A stretch of 64,000 bases of DNA, from positions 53,625-117,624 of the forward strand of contig JAQJVL010002161.1 in the NCBI GenBank assembly GCA_035578905.1. The letters run 5' to 3'. Positions 1 to 12,160 of this stretch are shown piece after piece. The notes below the pieces were generated by a model. It saw only the letters and a list, made by a program, of their open reading frames with translations. It ran no database searches and had not been told where the DNA came from. Position numbers and translations under genes: made by a program. Numbering within the stretch: the first letter of the stretch is position 1; each line of letters opens with the position of its first letter. The stretch comes from Stictocephala bisonia (lineage: Eukaryota; Arthropoda; Insecta; Hemiptera; Membracidae).

Positions 1-278
1 AAATAATGAGTACTTAAATATTTATATTATTAAATGTTTGGGAGATTGATTAAGGAAATAATTTGAAGAATTAATTTTAATGATGAAGGAAAAGAACTTG
101 CCTCAGAAAATTGTAAACCCATCAATTATACCAAACATCCTGCCAGGTCCTAGAAGGAAGATTGCAGTCTATGTCCATTCTCACAAAATGTTACAGGTTT
201 TAGGGTTCTTACTGTTATAATTAAATTTACATTGTAATTTGTTTGCATTCATAATAGTGTCATTTTGGATTAAGATGT

Positions 279-330
279 TTAACCCTTGATGCGGCAGTTA
301 TTTTTTCCCAGAATGGCAGGCCATTTTTGC
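279..330 (+). repeat. TTAA (piggyBac-type) element terminus, one end only
   Basis: TTAA followed by CCCTTGATGCGGCAG and then TGGCAGGCCATTTTTG. The same terminal pattern occurs at 35900 (TTAACCCTAGATTTGGCAGC, then TGGCAGGCCATTTTGG), so the two belong to one family. I found no matching GGG-TTAA end downstream, so this copy is truncated or its partner has decayed. TTAA flanks with CCC/GGG ends are characteristic of the piggyBac superfamily. Confidence 0.45.
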
Positions 331-359
331 CTAATTTGCAGCTGTTTGTTATAAAATTC

Positions 360-748
360 ACAGTACAAATAAACGTCATAAAACACAAATTTATTACAAT
401 ATAAGCACAAAATGCACAAATATATTACAATACAAGTACAAAATGCACAAATATTATGGTGATCGATTTCGGTGAACCACGCTCACCTTCCTCAGACCAG
501 AGGGATTCACAAAAGAATGGAAAATGGTGTTCAACAACTCAATTTAATAATAATAATAATTAAATTGAGTTGTTGAACACCATTTTCCATTCTTTTGTGA
601 ATCCCTCTGGTCTGAGGAAGGTGAGTGTGGTTCACCGAAATCGATCACCATAATATTTGTGCATTTTGTACTTTTTATTGTAATATATTTGTGCATTTTG
701 TGCTTATATTGTAATAAATTTGTGTTGTGTGATGTTTACTTGTACTGT
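360..748. repeat. Near-perfect inverted repeat (foldback) with 187-bp arms
   Basis: The left arm (360-546) is the reverse complement of 561-748 with only scattered mismatches, around a 14-bp AT loop (547-560). Each arm holds two copies of a motif resembling ATTACAATATAAGCACAAAA and a segment reading GGTTCACCGAAATCGATCAC. No protein is encoded. The 'gaggaaggtgag...caccgaaatcgatc' segment resembles 3' ends of Penelope-like retroelements, which often sit as inverted copies, but this is only a resemblance. It could also be a foldback MITE. Confidence 0.75.
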
Positions 749-1619
749 ATATGTACCAACACGTATTATGCTAATTAAAAAGCTCTTTATGAAATTCATA
801 AAAAATAGTTATTTATATAAACCTACTAGTATTAGTCTCAATATGTAGGCTATCACATAAATTTGCATCATGTCCAAAAAATGTTTCCCCTTTTTTTCGT
901 AGTATGTAACATATATGTAAATTTGCTTTCATGAATCATGAAAAGGGTAGATTACCCCATAGAAACAACGTTAGGATAGTAAAAGAAAAAATATGAAATA
1001 GCCAAACAATTCTAAATTTCACTTAGTTCCAGGAAATACATACATAATAAATCATATAGGCAAAAATAAATTTACTAGAAATGTATAACCAATGTGACGG
1101 TATTTTCCTCTGAGGGAAATTTCCCACACAAACTCACCTCTCTGAAGGAGGTTTCGAAAGATCTCTGTCGGAATTGCCCAGTACGGAGACGAGGGATATT
1201 TCCAGGGGTCAGATTTTAGTACTTCGTATTTTAATATTGTGTTGGGAAGCTCAGCTTTAGACTAAGCTGACTAGCAGCCGCATGTCCTCATCATCCCAGA
1301 TTTTTAATAAAATAAAATTGTATGTAGAAATTAATAAAAAACCTAATTATTTGGTTGCCATGCTTCAGAACTGATGACCATTAGCTACACCCTAAGGGTA
1401 AACAGGGTTGCCTGCTAAGTTTGAGGCTAAGTCTGAGACCCACCAGAGGTACTAAGGTTGTGGTGCAAAGTTTTTCTGGTTGCCAGCAGAGCGATCATCA
1501 GAATAATAAAAAAAAATGTTAAAAGGCCGAATGTCTATTGTATTATGTTAATTAGCCTGGTTACCCTATGTTTCACCAGTGCTGATGAAATTTAACTTTT
1601 AATTTAAATGAAATTTTGA
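749..1619. other. Intergenic or intronic, no gene seen
   Basis: Mostly AT-rich. Two blocks with more balanced composition (about 1090-1290 and 1360-1500) may be old retroelement pieces, but neither has a usable reading frame or a recognisable terminus. Confidence 0.4.
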
Positions 1620-2039
1620 AATGAAAAACGTCTTTATTTTCAGGTGAAGTTAGGACTTATCAGTCCTTTCTTCCACTTAACCTGATATTTGTACACAATT
1701 CAATATACATATTAAAAAAAAACTTATCTAAGTAAAACACAAGAAAACTATGATACAAATAAATTGACATTATAATAAATATACTACCCTAATTGAATAG
1801 GAATGATGTCAGTAATGATTAATCAATTAATTCATAACTTAAATTTAAAAACATAAAAGCAAATAAATCATAAATTTAAAACAGGTGGAAATACTATATA
1901 TTTTATAATTTCCTAACACATACATACCAACTTCACCACAGAGAATTAATATTCTTATCTGTGATAACATTTATTCTCCCACTCGCTCAATTGCACGTAC
2001 ACACAAGCACACACGCATCAACCATGCCACTTCCCACAT

Positions 2040-4098
2040 GAGCACCAGCCACAGCCACCGAAACTCACAGCCCACCCGAGCCCCGCAGCAGATGAGACTT
2101 CAACTTCACCCTGAACTGAGCACGATCCTCGATGTTTCTTATATAATCAGTAAAAGAGTTCCATAACCGACACGCAGAAACGATGAATGATTTATTAAAA
2201 GTAGATGACCGGTGAATCGGAATGCAAAGCAAAGAAGTGAGGCACCCCTTCTTGTTTCCCGGGCACTCAGATTAGAAAGGAAAGTGAAATTATCAGATAA
2301 ATATTTAGGTGACTTAGTACGCAAAATTGTGTGAAGAAGTGAAAGAATGTGGAACTGGAATAAGTGATGAATTCAAAAGGGATAACTGCTCATAAAAAGG
2401 GGTAACATGGTCCCTTCTCTGGAGGTTAAAGATGAATATTATACAGCAACTTTGCGCACGTTGGAGTTTTTCTAACAGCTCGGCAGTCATATCACAAGTC
2501 ACTTTGTCACAGTAATTAAAGTGGGTAAGTACCAGAGTCTTTACCAGCATAATTTTAACGTTAAGTGGTAAATACAATGCAAAACGTTTCAAACTGTGAA
2601 TACCGGCAAACACTCTTCTACAGGTTTGAGTTACTTATTCAGTCCATCCCAATGTACAAGTCATAGTCAATCCCCGGTTCCTGATCCTTTCACAATAGTC
2701 AATGGATTTATTGTTAAGTATAAGTTTAGGGACATTATTTAAGTTAAGTCTAGTCAGAAGTCTGCAGTTCCCAACAAAAATTGATTGAGTCTTGTTTTCA
2801 TTCAATTGTAAACCATTACAATGGGCCCAGGAACCTATGGCGTCAATATCAGAGTTTATTAGGTTCAAAGTTCTGTCAACATCACTCACAAAGAAATTCA
2901 AGTAAATTTGTAGATCTTCAGCATATAAATGATAGTTACAGTGGCGTATCACAGTTGTTATGCCGTTGGTGTACAATGAGAAGAGTAGGGGTCCAAGAAC
3001 GGATCCCTGGGGGACCCTTAGGTGACAGATCTCCAACACGAATCCTTGTCGTTAGCTCTCACACACTGTTGACGATTAGATAGGTACGATTTTACCCAGT
3101 TGACACAGCCAGTGGAAAACCCACCTGTATGAAGTTTATGAAAAAGGAGAGGATGAAAGACACAGTCAAAGGCCTTAGATAAGTCGAACAGGGTCAGAAG
3201 TGTTAGCTGTTTTCTATCCATAGCAGAACGAATATCGTCGGTGATTTTTATGAGAGCAGTTGTTGTGCTATGATGAGACCTAAAACCAGATTGTGAGCTG
3301 GACAGAAGATTATTTCTATGAATGAAAGATGAGAACTGCAAGTAAACAACCCTTTCAAGACACTTAGTGCAGAAAGAATGCTGATTGGTCTAAAATCAGA
3401 TGGTGTTTGGGGAGATGAAATTTTAGGAAGTGGTCTCACAAGAGCATGTTTCCAAGCATCGGGGAAAACAGATGACGTAAGAGATTTATTAAATATTAGA
3501 ACAATAATTGGGAGTGAAACAGGAAGAGTATCTTTCAAAAACTTGATAGGTACGTTATCAGCTTCAACAGCGTTACTTGTCGTTCTTCTGATAGCCTTGA
3601 ACACATCAGCCTCAGTCACAGGTCTAAATGAGAAAAAATCCTGATCACCCGCACAGACACAGGCCATAGGACACTGCACCTGTGATAGGTAATCTCTTGC
3701 TCTAGATTGATCTACAGGAATGTTAACAAAGAAATCATGAATGATATTTAGATCCATTGTGATAGGGTGAACAATATTGGGTTTGCCATTCCCCAGCTCC
3801 TTTACTTTGGTCCAAAATTTTCTGGAGGACTGTTTAGAGTTAGAAAATGTACTTAATAATATCTTACATTGGCATTTCTTATTTGCTGTTTCGTATGGTT
3901 TCTTAATCGTTTATGTGAATTCCAGTTTGAGGGTAATTTTGAAAGTTTAGCTTTATGAAAAGAAGCATCTCTTAATTTCTGAAGCTGGCGAATATGATTT
4001 GTCAGACAAGGGGCAGGTCTCTTGGTGACTCGTTTAGTGATTAAAGGAGCATGCTTGTCAAAAAGATAAATGATTTGACTATTAAATCTGTTGACCAT
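2040..4098 (-). pseudogene. LINE reverse transcriptase, broken by frameshifts
   Basis: Coding pieces at 3853-4098 (basic linker), 3248-3757 (RT fingers, including RPLPKISSPQTPSDFRPISI), 3018-3341 (QSGFRSHHSTTTALIK and FDLSKAFDCV, the first catalytic Asp region), 2635-3039 (VPQGSVLGPLLFSLYTN, then YAEDLQIYL) and 2314-2613 (thumb and C-terminal region). A further C-terminal piece to about 2040 includes a LWNSF motif typical of this family. Adjacent pieces lie in different frames, except that 3039 and 2613 are in one frame separated by a TAA. The second catalytic motif reads YAED rather than Y/FADD, which should abolish polymerase activity. The motif spacing fits jockey/CR1-type elements; the exact clade is not resolved. 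Confidence 0.87.
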
Positions 4099-4171
4099 GG
4101 TGTCAACATCAGGAGCAGTAGCGACATCATTCCAGAAAATAATTGAGCATCAGAAAGAAGGGTTTCTAAGT

Positions 4172-4492
4172 TTAAATTTCTATAATTTCTGTATTTGACA
4201 TATTTGGGCTGACAGTTATGAGACTGAAGTTTGTAGGCACAGAAGACGAGATCGTGTTTGGAAAGACCGGAGCAGGGGATTGTCCATGGTGCGCAACATA
4301 GGTGGGATCACTGACGGCTATGATGTCGAGCCAAGTATCAGATGTTGCAGTATGGTGGGTGGGCTGCATAGGTAGTATAGTCATGTTGCATGAGTCGAAC
4401 ATAGTCTGTAAAAAAGTCTTGTTGTAGGTAGTTGGTCCAGTAAGATCCATGTTGAAGTCACCCATGACTATGACATGGCTGTAACGAACCAT
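4172..4492 (-). pseudogene. LINE endonuclease C-terminal fragment
   Basis: The frame contains VIVMGDFNMDL, the conserved GDFN block of LINE endonucleases of the exonuclease-endonuclease-phosphatase fold, followed about 40 residues later by TSDTWLDIIAVSD, matching the usual T-x-x-x-x-x-LD-I/L block. In an intact element this enzyme nicks the target DNA to prime reverse transcription. The N-terminal half of the domain is missing because the element is 5' truncated here. The next coding block downstream (4098 and below) lies in a different frame, and the SDH motif was not found. Confidence 0.8.
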
Positions 4493-4500
4493 CAGATCAA

Positions 4501-7228
4501 AATAAATGTTATTTTTAATAAAAATAAAACCCTTAACTAAAACGTTATTTATGATAATGTACTATATACGATAGAAACTATGCCACAAAAGATAATAATT
4601 AAGTACATATAACATTTTATCGTGATATAGGCCAGAAAAGAAGTAAACGTTTTAGTGGCCAACTAATCAAACTTACTCATAAAATACACTGTCGATGTGT
4701 AGCGTTCGTATCGGGGGTTACAAGGACACCAAGCCAGCCAGGTCTGGATAGTTTCAGGAGCGCCAAACGAATGCAGGTCAGTTCTGACTTCTCTGATAAG
4801 AAAAACTAATCAGGGAGGGCAAAATCAGGAGAGAAAGTTACATTTCACCCAACAGCTGATTAGAGGTCTGTCGGCAGGACACGAAACAGCTGGGCGAGTG
4901 AGGTTCATATTATTGCTTACGTTTTCTTACCCCACAATATTTAGCTCGTCACACCACAAACACTATATCAGCTGATCATTTGTAACCATGGATACGGTAA
5001 TATTTAAAAATTCCCTATGGAATTTAGTATAAATACTACAAAATTCATTTTTAAACTAATATTTTGCTAAAAACGTGCTCTATCAAATAAATAATGAAAT
5101 AATAAGGTTATTCAAATATTGATAGCCATAAATAATATTTATATACAGCTAATTTTTAGTTATAGCCTATGAGGATATGATGTATATAAAAATATTTTAT
5201 GAGCTATTTGGCTTTATATAATACACTGATATTTCACTTTATATTATTATAATATCACTAAATGCTTTAACATATAAACAGTACAACATATAAACATATA
5301 AGCACAGTGATCAACATATAAACAGTAAAAATAATTACATAATATATCAATCTCCATAAACATATATTTATATTCTATTAGCATTCTGAAAAACCATAAA
5401 CTTCTCCTAATTTAAATCATTATGTCATGCAAATTAATCGATAACCTGTGCATATCACTGTAATTGGCAACTAATACAGATTCCATAAAGACCAAAAATG
5501 TTGTCATAGCTTAATAAAAGTGTAAGACTATAACAGGTATTTGCGGCTGTGTCAACAGAAAGCTAAAAGCACGCTCTGCCAGTACGATAGTTAAAGGTGA
5601 GAGGTTTTAAAATGCCTCAATGACTGTCTTGTACACTATGATACTTAAAATGACTAATGTACTTTGAAAGGGTTCACAAATCACAACACTATGTTATACC
5701 CTTAATTATATAATAACACTTGAATATATACCTATAATATTTGAATACCTATAATATTGAATATGACAAAAAAGTCGAAACATGTTGTGTAATGAGTTTT
5801 AATAAAAAATATAAGGGTACTCAGTTTTTTATTTTATTACATCCTAAAATACCTATAATATATATTCCATCTGATAGGAATATTTGTGCCTGTAATTTTG
5901 TAAGTTAGTGAGGCCCGCAATCGTAGTTGGTTTAAACTGCATTACATTTACATGCAACTGCACTAGTGCTCCATAATGGACCACAAAAACATTGAAAATT
6001 CAAAATTTAACATTGAATCGGAAACCTATTTATGTATTAAATCAGTGGCTATACTTATGTAGGGAATTTGAATATTTTCTGTGGACGATCTTCAATAAGA
6101 GCATTAGATAATTTATTATTTCTTATTAATGCTTAGTATTATAAAAAATAAGCCTAGAATTACTTTATGGTTTTTACTATGCGTAATATTCTAATTTTAA
6201 ACTATCAATGTTCTTTGAGCCATTCCATTACTAATCTTACAGTCATAAATAAGCGTACCCTTCCTACACAGGATCCCCTGACAGAATACCATTTCATATT
6301 ACGTCCCCATTTTATCATTCTTAAACCAGCAGCTACATAATTACAACCTTGTTAAATCCGGCTGTGTCTGGGATTATGCTAATCGAGGTGTGGGAACCTC
6401 ACGTTCTTCATATCGATACTTTTGGTATAATGTAGATTGTAAAGACAGAAACATTTTATGATACAATTAATTATCTTGCCTGATAGTATCATTATTAATC
6501 CTGGAAATAGAGCAACAATAAGCATAAATATGTATCTTTTTGACAAATTTCTTGACAACAATTTAGTGTAATCAGTGTGATTTTAAACCCCATATTAGTC
6601 CAATGATACAAACTAGGCTTTGCCTAGAAATCTGCCTTTTGTTTTCAGACTGCTTGTCTGTTACCAATCTGCAACCTGCCTCTCTTCTCTTCAGATTGTC
6701 AACTTAACCTAATGAATACATTCATGAAGAATTTACCTCAGGAATTATAGTTTAAGTTCAATTTAAGGCAAAACAATTATAATATTTCTTCTTACTGTAT
6801 TTTTTGAACATACATAGGAATAGAAGTTTTAAATAAATTTGAAAAAGAAAAACATATTTAAATAACTAACAGTGTCAATGTCAATACTTGTAGGTGGGAT
6901 GAACCTTTCTCGTATGGAATAGACACTGATGAATCGGTTCTGAACTGGTGTGGGCAGATGTAACTACTGGAAATACAAATGGGGAATAACTAGACCAGTC
7001 AGTTTATTGTAGGGAGTCTACCCAAACAATGAGTCACAAAGTTACAGAGTGTGTACCCACTGTGCAGTTTTACGGAGGGATTAGCTTGCATATATATAAT
7101 AAGTGAGGCAGATCTTAAATGGCTCGATGATTGGATTTAGCTTTGTGACAAGAGATCTCTCGATAGTTTTATGTTAATATCTAATGACTTGGAGTTTTTT
7201 CCAAGTATACAACACAGCTTTTATATAA
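4501..7228. other. AT-rich sequence without recognisable genes
   Basis: No supported coding region. The 4690-4980 block has more balanced composition and repeated CAGCTGAT-like motifs. At about 5765-5830 a 'gtcgaaacatgttgtg...aataaaaaatataagggtactcag' segment resembles retroelement 3' ends and may be a short old insertion. The rest looks like ordinary AT-rich insect intergenic or intronic DNA. Confidence 0.4.
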
Positions 7229-10011
7229 GGGTCAATCCATATGAAGTGGTCCAGAAATAATTTAATTCGTTGCTGCAACATTTTTATTATTTTTCATATT
7301 TTTATATCTAAAAGTACCACTCATCAGAAGTAAAAAAAGTATGTTATTTAATTTTTAGCATTTTTATTTTACCGATGGCAGCCATTTTGGCTTCGGCAAA
7401 ACACCTCTTTTAAGTGAATTACGAACTTTGCGGAGAAGCAAATATCTCAACTTCTATTCATCCTAGAACACTCAAACAAAAACGAATCTCTTAAGAAGAG
7501 TCTGAACTTTAATTTAAGTCCTTACAGGTATGTCCTTAAACTTAAGTATAAGGGCCCAAATATATCTCCAAAGTTTATCGTGGATTTTTTTCAAAAATCA
7601 AATTTCACGCAATTGTTTTTTCAGGAAGGCAACAGTTAATTTATTTGTTATTTTTTTATGTGATAGGTATATCGAGGTACTTCAAACTCACAAAGTTTCA
7701 AATTGTGGACTAGCATGGTTTTTTAGAAAAAAATTTTTGAAATCATGAAATTTTCAAATTTTTCTAAGTTCAAGGATTAATGTCTTTTTTGGGCATGAAA
7801 ATAAAAATTTGAAATTTATCCCAGTTTTAGTACTAGAACAGAGGAACAAACTGCAAAATTTGGTTTTGTGGAGTTCATTATTTACCAAGATATATAATGT
7901 AGAAAAGTACCAAAATTAACAAAAAAACAATATCGCTCCAGCTACTTACAATGCTAAACATAGCTAAATATTATGCTTTGTTATGCCTGAAATATATAAA
8001 ACAATGACACACATATAGTTAGACCATTTATTAGTATACAAACCTTTATTTTCATGACTGATGAGCATTGAGTAGATGCAAGATTTCATCACATTATGTG
8101 ATGTTGAAGTTGCACCAGTTGCTGTAGGGGTGTGGTCTTCCTCGAGATATTAATCAAAGTGACCCATGTTTCATAAGTTTTGCTGTATTTGAAGGAAGTT
8201 CTTGGACCAGCAACAGTCATTATGCTCTCGATTGACAGATGGAATTTTCCGAGCCATCACTGTTAGTCATACACACAGGCAATGGTATCACATTCTTCCA
8301 AAGTTAACATCACTCTCTTTGATGTTATAAACTCTTTGAAATCCATAGATTTAGACATTTTGAAACACTTACCTTTGTTGTCTGCCAAAAGCACATGTCG
8401 ATGAAAAGATTGTGTTGCAGGAATTTTGAGGCATTCTTTGAATCAAACTTCAAGTTCTGTTTCATTCTTTGTTATTTTAAAAGTAAATCTGCCTTTAAAA
8501 GCAAATAACCTTTTTAACGGCCGGTACAATATTTTTTATATCTTCAATAAGATATTTTTGGAAGGTATGAATTACTGCAGTTTTTGTACTGTCGATGGTT
8601 GCTTACTATACAAAGGTTGTGATTTTTAACCAGTCCCGAGTCCTCATCAAAACAAGAGTAAACAAAAGGATGAACTGTAGTCTGCTTATTTACCCAATGC
8701 TAATAATATGTATGTTTAGTTTTTCCTCTGAAAACTCTAAAGGGATTGTGTACTTTTATGTTGACAGTGCGGAAATAAAAAAAAAAAGGATGAAAAAGAA
8801 CTTGAAGCTCGATTCAAAGATTGCCTCAAAATTCTTGGAACCAGATTTTTTTATTGACTTGTGCTTGTAGCAGACAACAAAGTTAAGTGCTTCAAAACTT
8901 CTAAATCCGTGGACTTCAAAGAGTTTAAATGGAGGAACATGGTACCATTACCTGTTTGTGACAAACAACGGCGGCTAGGAAAATTCCATCTGTCAATCGA
9001 GAGCATAATGACGGTTTTGTTCACTTTTATGAACCTGCTGGTCCAAGAACTTCCTACAAATACAGCAAAAAATATGAAACATGGGTCCCTTTGAGTAATA
9101 TCTTGAAATAGATCACACCCCTACTGGCGCAACTTCAACATGACATAATGCTTGTGTGATGAAATCTCGCAACTACTCAATGCTCATCAGTCATGAAAAT
9201 AAAAGTTTGTATACTAATAAATGGTCTAACTATATATTTGTCATTGTCTTATATATTTTTAGGCATAACAAAGCATAATATTTAGCTATGTTTAGCATTG
9301 TAAGTAGCTGGAGCGATATTGTTTTTTTGTTAATTTTGGCACTTTTCTACATTATATATCTTGGTAAATAATAAAGTCCACAAAACCAAATTTTTGCAGG
9401 TTGTTCCTCTGTTCTAGTACTAAAACTGGGATAAATTTCAAATTTTTATTTTCATGGCCAAAAAAGATATTAACCCTTGAACTTTGAAAATTTTGAAAAT
9501 TTCATGATTTCAAAAACTTTTTTCTAAAAAACCATGCTAGTCCACAATTTGAAACTTTGTGAGTTTGAAGTACCTAGATATACCTATCACATAAAAAAAT
9601 AACAAAAAATTAACTGTTGCCTTCCTGAAAAAATAACTGTGTGAAAATTGATTTTTGAACAAAATCCATGATAAACTTTGGAGATATATTTGGGCCCTTA
9701 TACTTAAGTTTAAGGACATACCTGTAAGGACTTAAATTAAATTTCAGACTCTTCTTAAGAGATTGGTTTTTGTTTGAGTGTTCTAGGATGAATAGAAGAG
9801 GAGATATTTGCTTCTCCGCAAAGTTCGTAATTCACTTAAAAGAGGTGTTTTGCCGAAGCCAAAATGGCCACCATCGGTAAATCAAAAATGTTAAAAATTA
9901 AATAACATACTTTTTGTACTTCTGATGAGTGGTACTTTTAGGTATAAAAATATGAGAAAAAATAAAAATGTTGCAGCAACCACTGCTGGACCACTACTTA
10001 TGGATTGACCC
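7229..10011. mobile_element. Foldback DNA element with arms of about 1.2 kb
   Basis: Starts GGGTCAATCCATATGAAGTG and ends with the near reverse complement (CACTACTTATGGATTGACCC). The left arm (7229 to about 8465) and the right arm (about 8788 to 10011) are inverted copies with substitutions and small indels, separated by about 320 bp of unique DNA. ATAA lies directly outside both ends and could be a 4-bp target duplication. The arms themselves carry what looks like old coding sequence, so this is not a simple transposon with short termini. The superfamily was not identified. Confidence 0.8.
8861..9094 (+). pseudogene. Possible coding remnant in right arm of foldback element
   Basis: An open frame of 77 codons containing LVADNKVKCFKTSKSVDF, KWRNMVPLPVCDKQRRLGKF and LSIESIMTVLFTF. 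The same sequence, more degraded, occurs inverted in the left arm near 8200-8400, so it lies in duplicated element DNA rather than in a host gene. Composition is less biased than the surroundings. I do not recognise the protein family. It may be the tail of an element protein captured when the palindrome formed. Confidence 0.35.
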
Positions 10012-11799
10012 ATAATTTTAAATTAACGAATGGTAGCTGACAAAAACCTGAAACCATATATATTTATTTATACATCGGAAACAGTAATCGCCTAGTACTT
10101 TTATTAGGTTCGTGATTGAGGTTCCATCCTTGCGGCGCATGTCGTGCTCAGCCTACAGTAGTTAATTGTTCCTCGTGCGGCCGTGATCGCGCGTGTCCTG
10201 TCCACCTCTTGAGTAAGCGCGCTTTCCCGAACTTCCGGTGTTGCCGAACACCCTCTGTCCATCCTTTCGCCTTTTTTTGAGGCCTCGTTGATTCACTGAA
10301 CATCAAATTCCTCTCTTTTTTCATCTGCCTTTCCTTCTAGTTTTATTCCACGCAGAAACTCAAGAAGGCAATTCCTATGATTGTTTATCCCGTTCTAGCG
10401 TTTACCCAAAATAATTAATAATTATGAATATCATATATTTTATTTTATTTATTTTACAGAAGTACGTGGAACCATACACAATGAATTATTATTAGGCCCT
10501 GTTTTAAATAAAACCCCTTTTACGTGGCCATACATTTGAAAATTCCTTGCGTTGGTTTTAACTAACTTGATCAGCAAGATTTCAGATCTTGAGACTACCA
10601 GAACGAGATAGAGAATGTATAAGAATATCTTAAAGTGTAAGTTCAGTCGTTCAGGAACATGACAAATTTGGGGTTTAGGACGACCTGTGTGATAAGAATG
10701 ACAAACCCTTATGAATAGATCTACGTATATTATAAATGTGCCTTACACAATATAACACACCTTAACAAAAAGAGGCATTTTAACAATCGTAACAATCCAA
10801 GTTGTTTTACCTTTTCTATAACATTGACTAGTTTGTTTTATTTCCAGAGATTTGTTAGGTTGTACACAAAAATGAAGTGATTGATACAAATTCCGCTTCT
10901 TTAATACATTAATTAACAAGGAAAGCCGCTCAAAATCAAAAAGTACGCGGAACCTTTCCCACGGTATCCAAGGTCGTCTAGGTGTGGGTGTGAAGTTAGT
11001 CTAATTTAAGGATGCGAGGAATTTCGAGAAAAATGTTAGATAATCCATTCTGTATAGCGATTAGCAAAAATAATTAGCTATGGGTTTTACAGTGCCGTAT
11101 ATGTGAGTTACACAATTCCATCACTAATCTCTCATGTGTGATGCTGATAAGTTAGCTAAATACTTAATAATATGCGTGGAGCTAGATTCGTATATTATAA
11201 CAATGCAAAAGTTCTTCAGAAAGTTAACTACAGTATTATAGTTACTATCCGATTCATGTGAAATGTTGTACTCCATGGAGACGCTTACAAGATAGACACA
11301 GAGTGAAACAGTTCTTACACAATTTTGTTATCACGTTTACGGCCCGATAAACTTGCCCACCTTTACCTGTACCTCTGTTATCAGTCGTGAATATGAAGTG
11401 GCCAGCAGAATCTGTGGGATGATGACCCAAACGTGTATAAAAGATGTCAACTGACGAATTTCATCAAAACATCTCCATCAACTATCCCCATTTGTACTTC
11501 TCAATCTAACAGCGTGTATTTATGCCAACATTGTAAACTTGGCACATTCAAATGTGCCAAACTAAGGAATGCAAAATTGAGAATCAGAATATTTTATTTC
11601 GTTAATAACATGAGTTACATGAAATAAGTCAAACTTTACAAACAAACTTAAAATTATAGAATATTTGTTCCCACATTCCTAACCAGCACACCCTGACAGG
11701 AATTCATCTACTGAGTATGGGCACTTTTCAATAAAAAAAGATTTTTAAGTTTAAGGATCACAATTAGAGGTAAACACAATTACAATCACAATTAGCTGC
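10012..11799. other. No gene recognised; contains a GC-rich patch
   Basis: Most of this stretch is AT-rich with no supported reading frame. About 10100-10290 is distinctly GC-rich, with repeated CG dinucleotides. In one plus-strand frame it gives a Cys-rich run (SCGACRAQ, then NCSSCGRDRACP), but there is no start, splice context or family match, so it is not called as a gene. Confidence 0.35.
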
Positions 11800-11837
11800 A
11801 AAATCCATTGACAGCTTTCGAGCTGTCAATGGATTTT
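11800..11837. repeat. Perfect 17-bp hairpin with TTCG loop
   Basis: AAAATCCATTGACAGCT (11800-11816), TTCG, then the exact reverse complement (11821-11837). It lies at the edge of a LINE-like coding remnant, so it may be a rearranged end of that fragment rather than a regulatory structure. Confidence 0.6.
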
Positions 11838-11897
11838 AGTTGTTGAGGTAGGGCATTAAACAATCGTAAAGCAGAATAATGGAGACCCCTAAGTGTA
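11825..11897 (-). pseudogene. Short LINE C-terminal remnant
   Basis: Read on the minus strand, this gives RGLHYSALRLFNALPQQLKS, which resembles the conserved motif near the C-terminus of jockey/CR1-like LINE proteins, where an aromatic/Arg-Leu-(F/W/Y)-N-x-LP pattern is usual. The fragment is only about 24 codons and lacks flanking context. It ends at the TTCG hairpin and abuts a SINE on the other side. Confidence 0.4.
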
Positions 11898-11898
11898 A

Positions 11899-12160
11899 GT
11901 AGTTGGTTCAATCCCAGCTTCATGTGCTAAAAGGTTCTCAGTTCGATCCCAATCAGAGTTAATACATTTTGAGAAGGATCAGCGTGTAACTACCGGCTGT
12001 TCATTTGTCATTGGGCTATTAATTAATGACACTTTCTAAGGAATAGTCGGCCTTAGTTCGTAACAATGACTACATTCGCTCATCTAGACTCATCACACTC
12101 ATTCGAAATCCATATTCGCCCATATCTTGACAATCGGTGTCTTATGAATAAATAAATAAG
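11899..12160 (+). mobile_element. tRNA-derived SINE, copy 1
   Basis: Matches the reverse complement of 49795-50062 over nearly its whole length. The head contains CAGTTCGATCCCA, which fits an RNA polymerase III B box, and in the better-preserved copy 2 GGTAGCGTAGTAGG fits an A box. The body continues through 'ccggctgttcatttgtca' and 'cacattcatt...tatcttgacaatcgg' and ends in a tail of AATAAATAAATAA. The A-box end of this copy is partly lost. Confidence 0.78.

Larger units (their letters stand above)
1620..4500 (-). mobile_element. Degenerate jockey/CR1-like LINE, 5' truncated
   Basis: A non-LTR retrotransposon fossil on the minus strand. Reading from high to low coordinates it shows the end of an apurinic-like endonuclease, a linker, a reverse transcriptase, a C-terminal region and a short 3' UTR with an AATAAA-like signal near 1635. 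The 3' end at about 1620 has a short repetitive tail (TTTCATTTCAAAATTTCATT). The 5' end breaks off inside the endonuclease near 4500. At least four frameshifts and one in-frame stop separate the coding blocks, and the catalytic YADD is YAED, so the copy is dead. Confidence 0.88.

Noticed and set aside
2781..3644. Plus-strand frames overlapping LINE A
   Set aside because: They are the antisense of the reverse transcriptase and match nothing.
7530..9719. Matching 60-72-codon frames beginning MSLNLSIRAQIYLQ in both arms of the foldback
   Set aside because: They are the same AT-rich arm sequence seen twice because of the inverted repeat, with no recognisable domain.
10100..10290. Cys-rich zinc-knuckle-like peptide in a GC-rich patch
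   Set aside because: The spacing does not fit a CCHC knuckle, and there is no start codon, splice site or adjacent Gag/Pol sequence.
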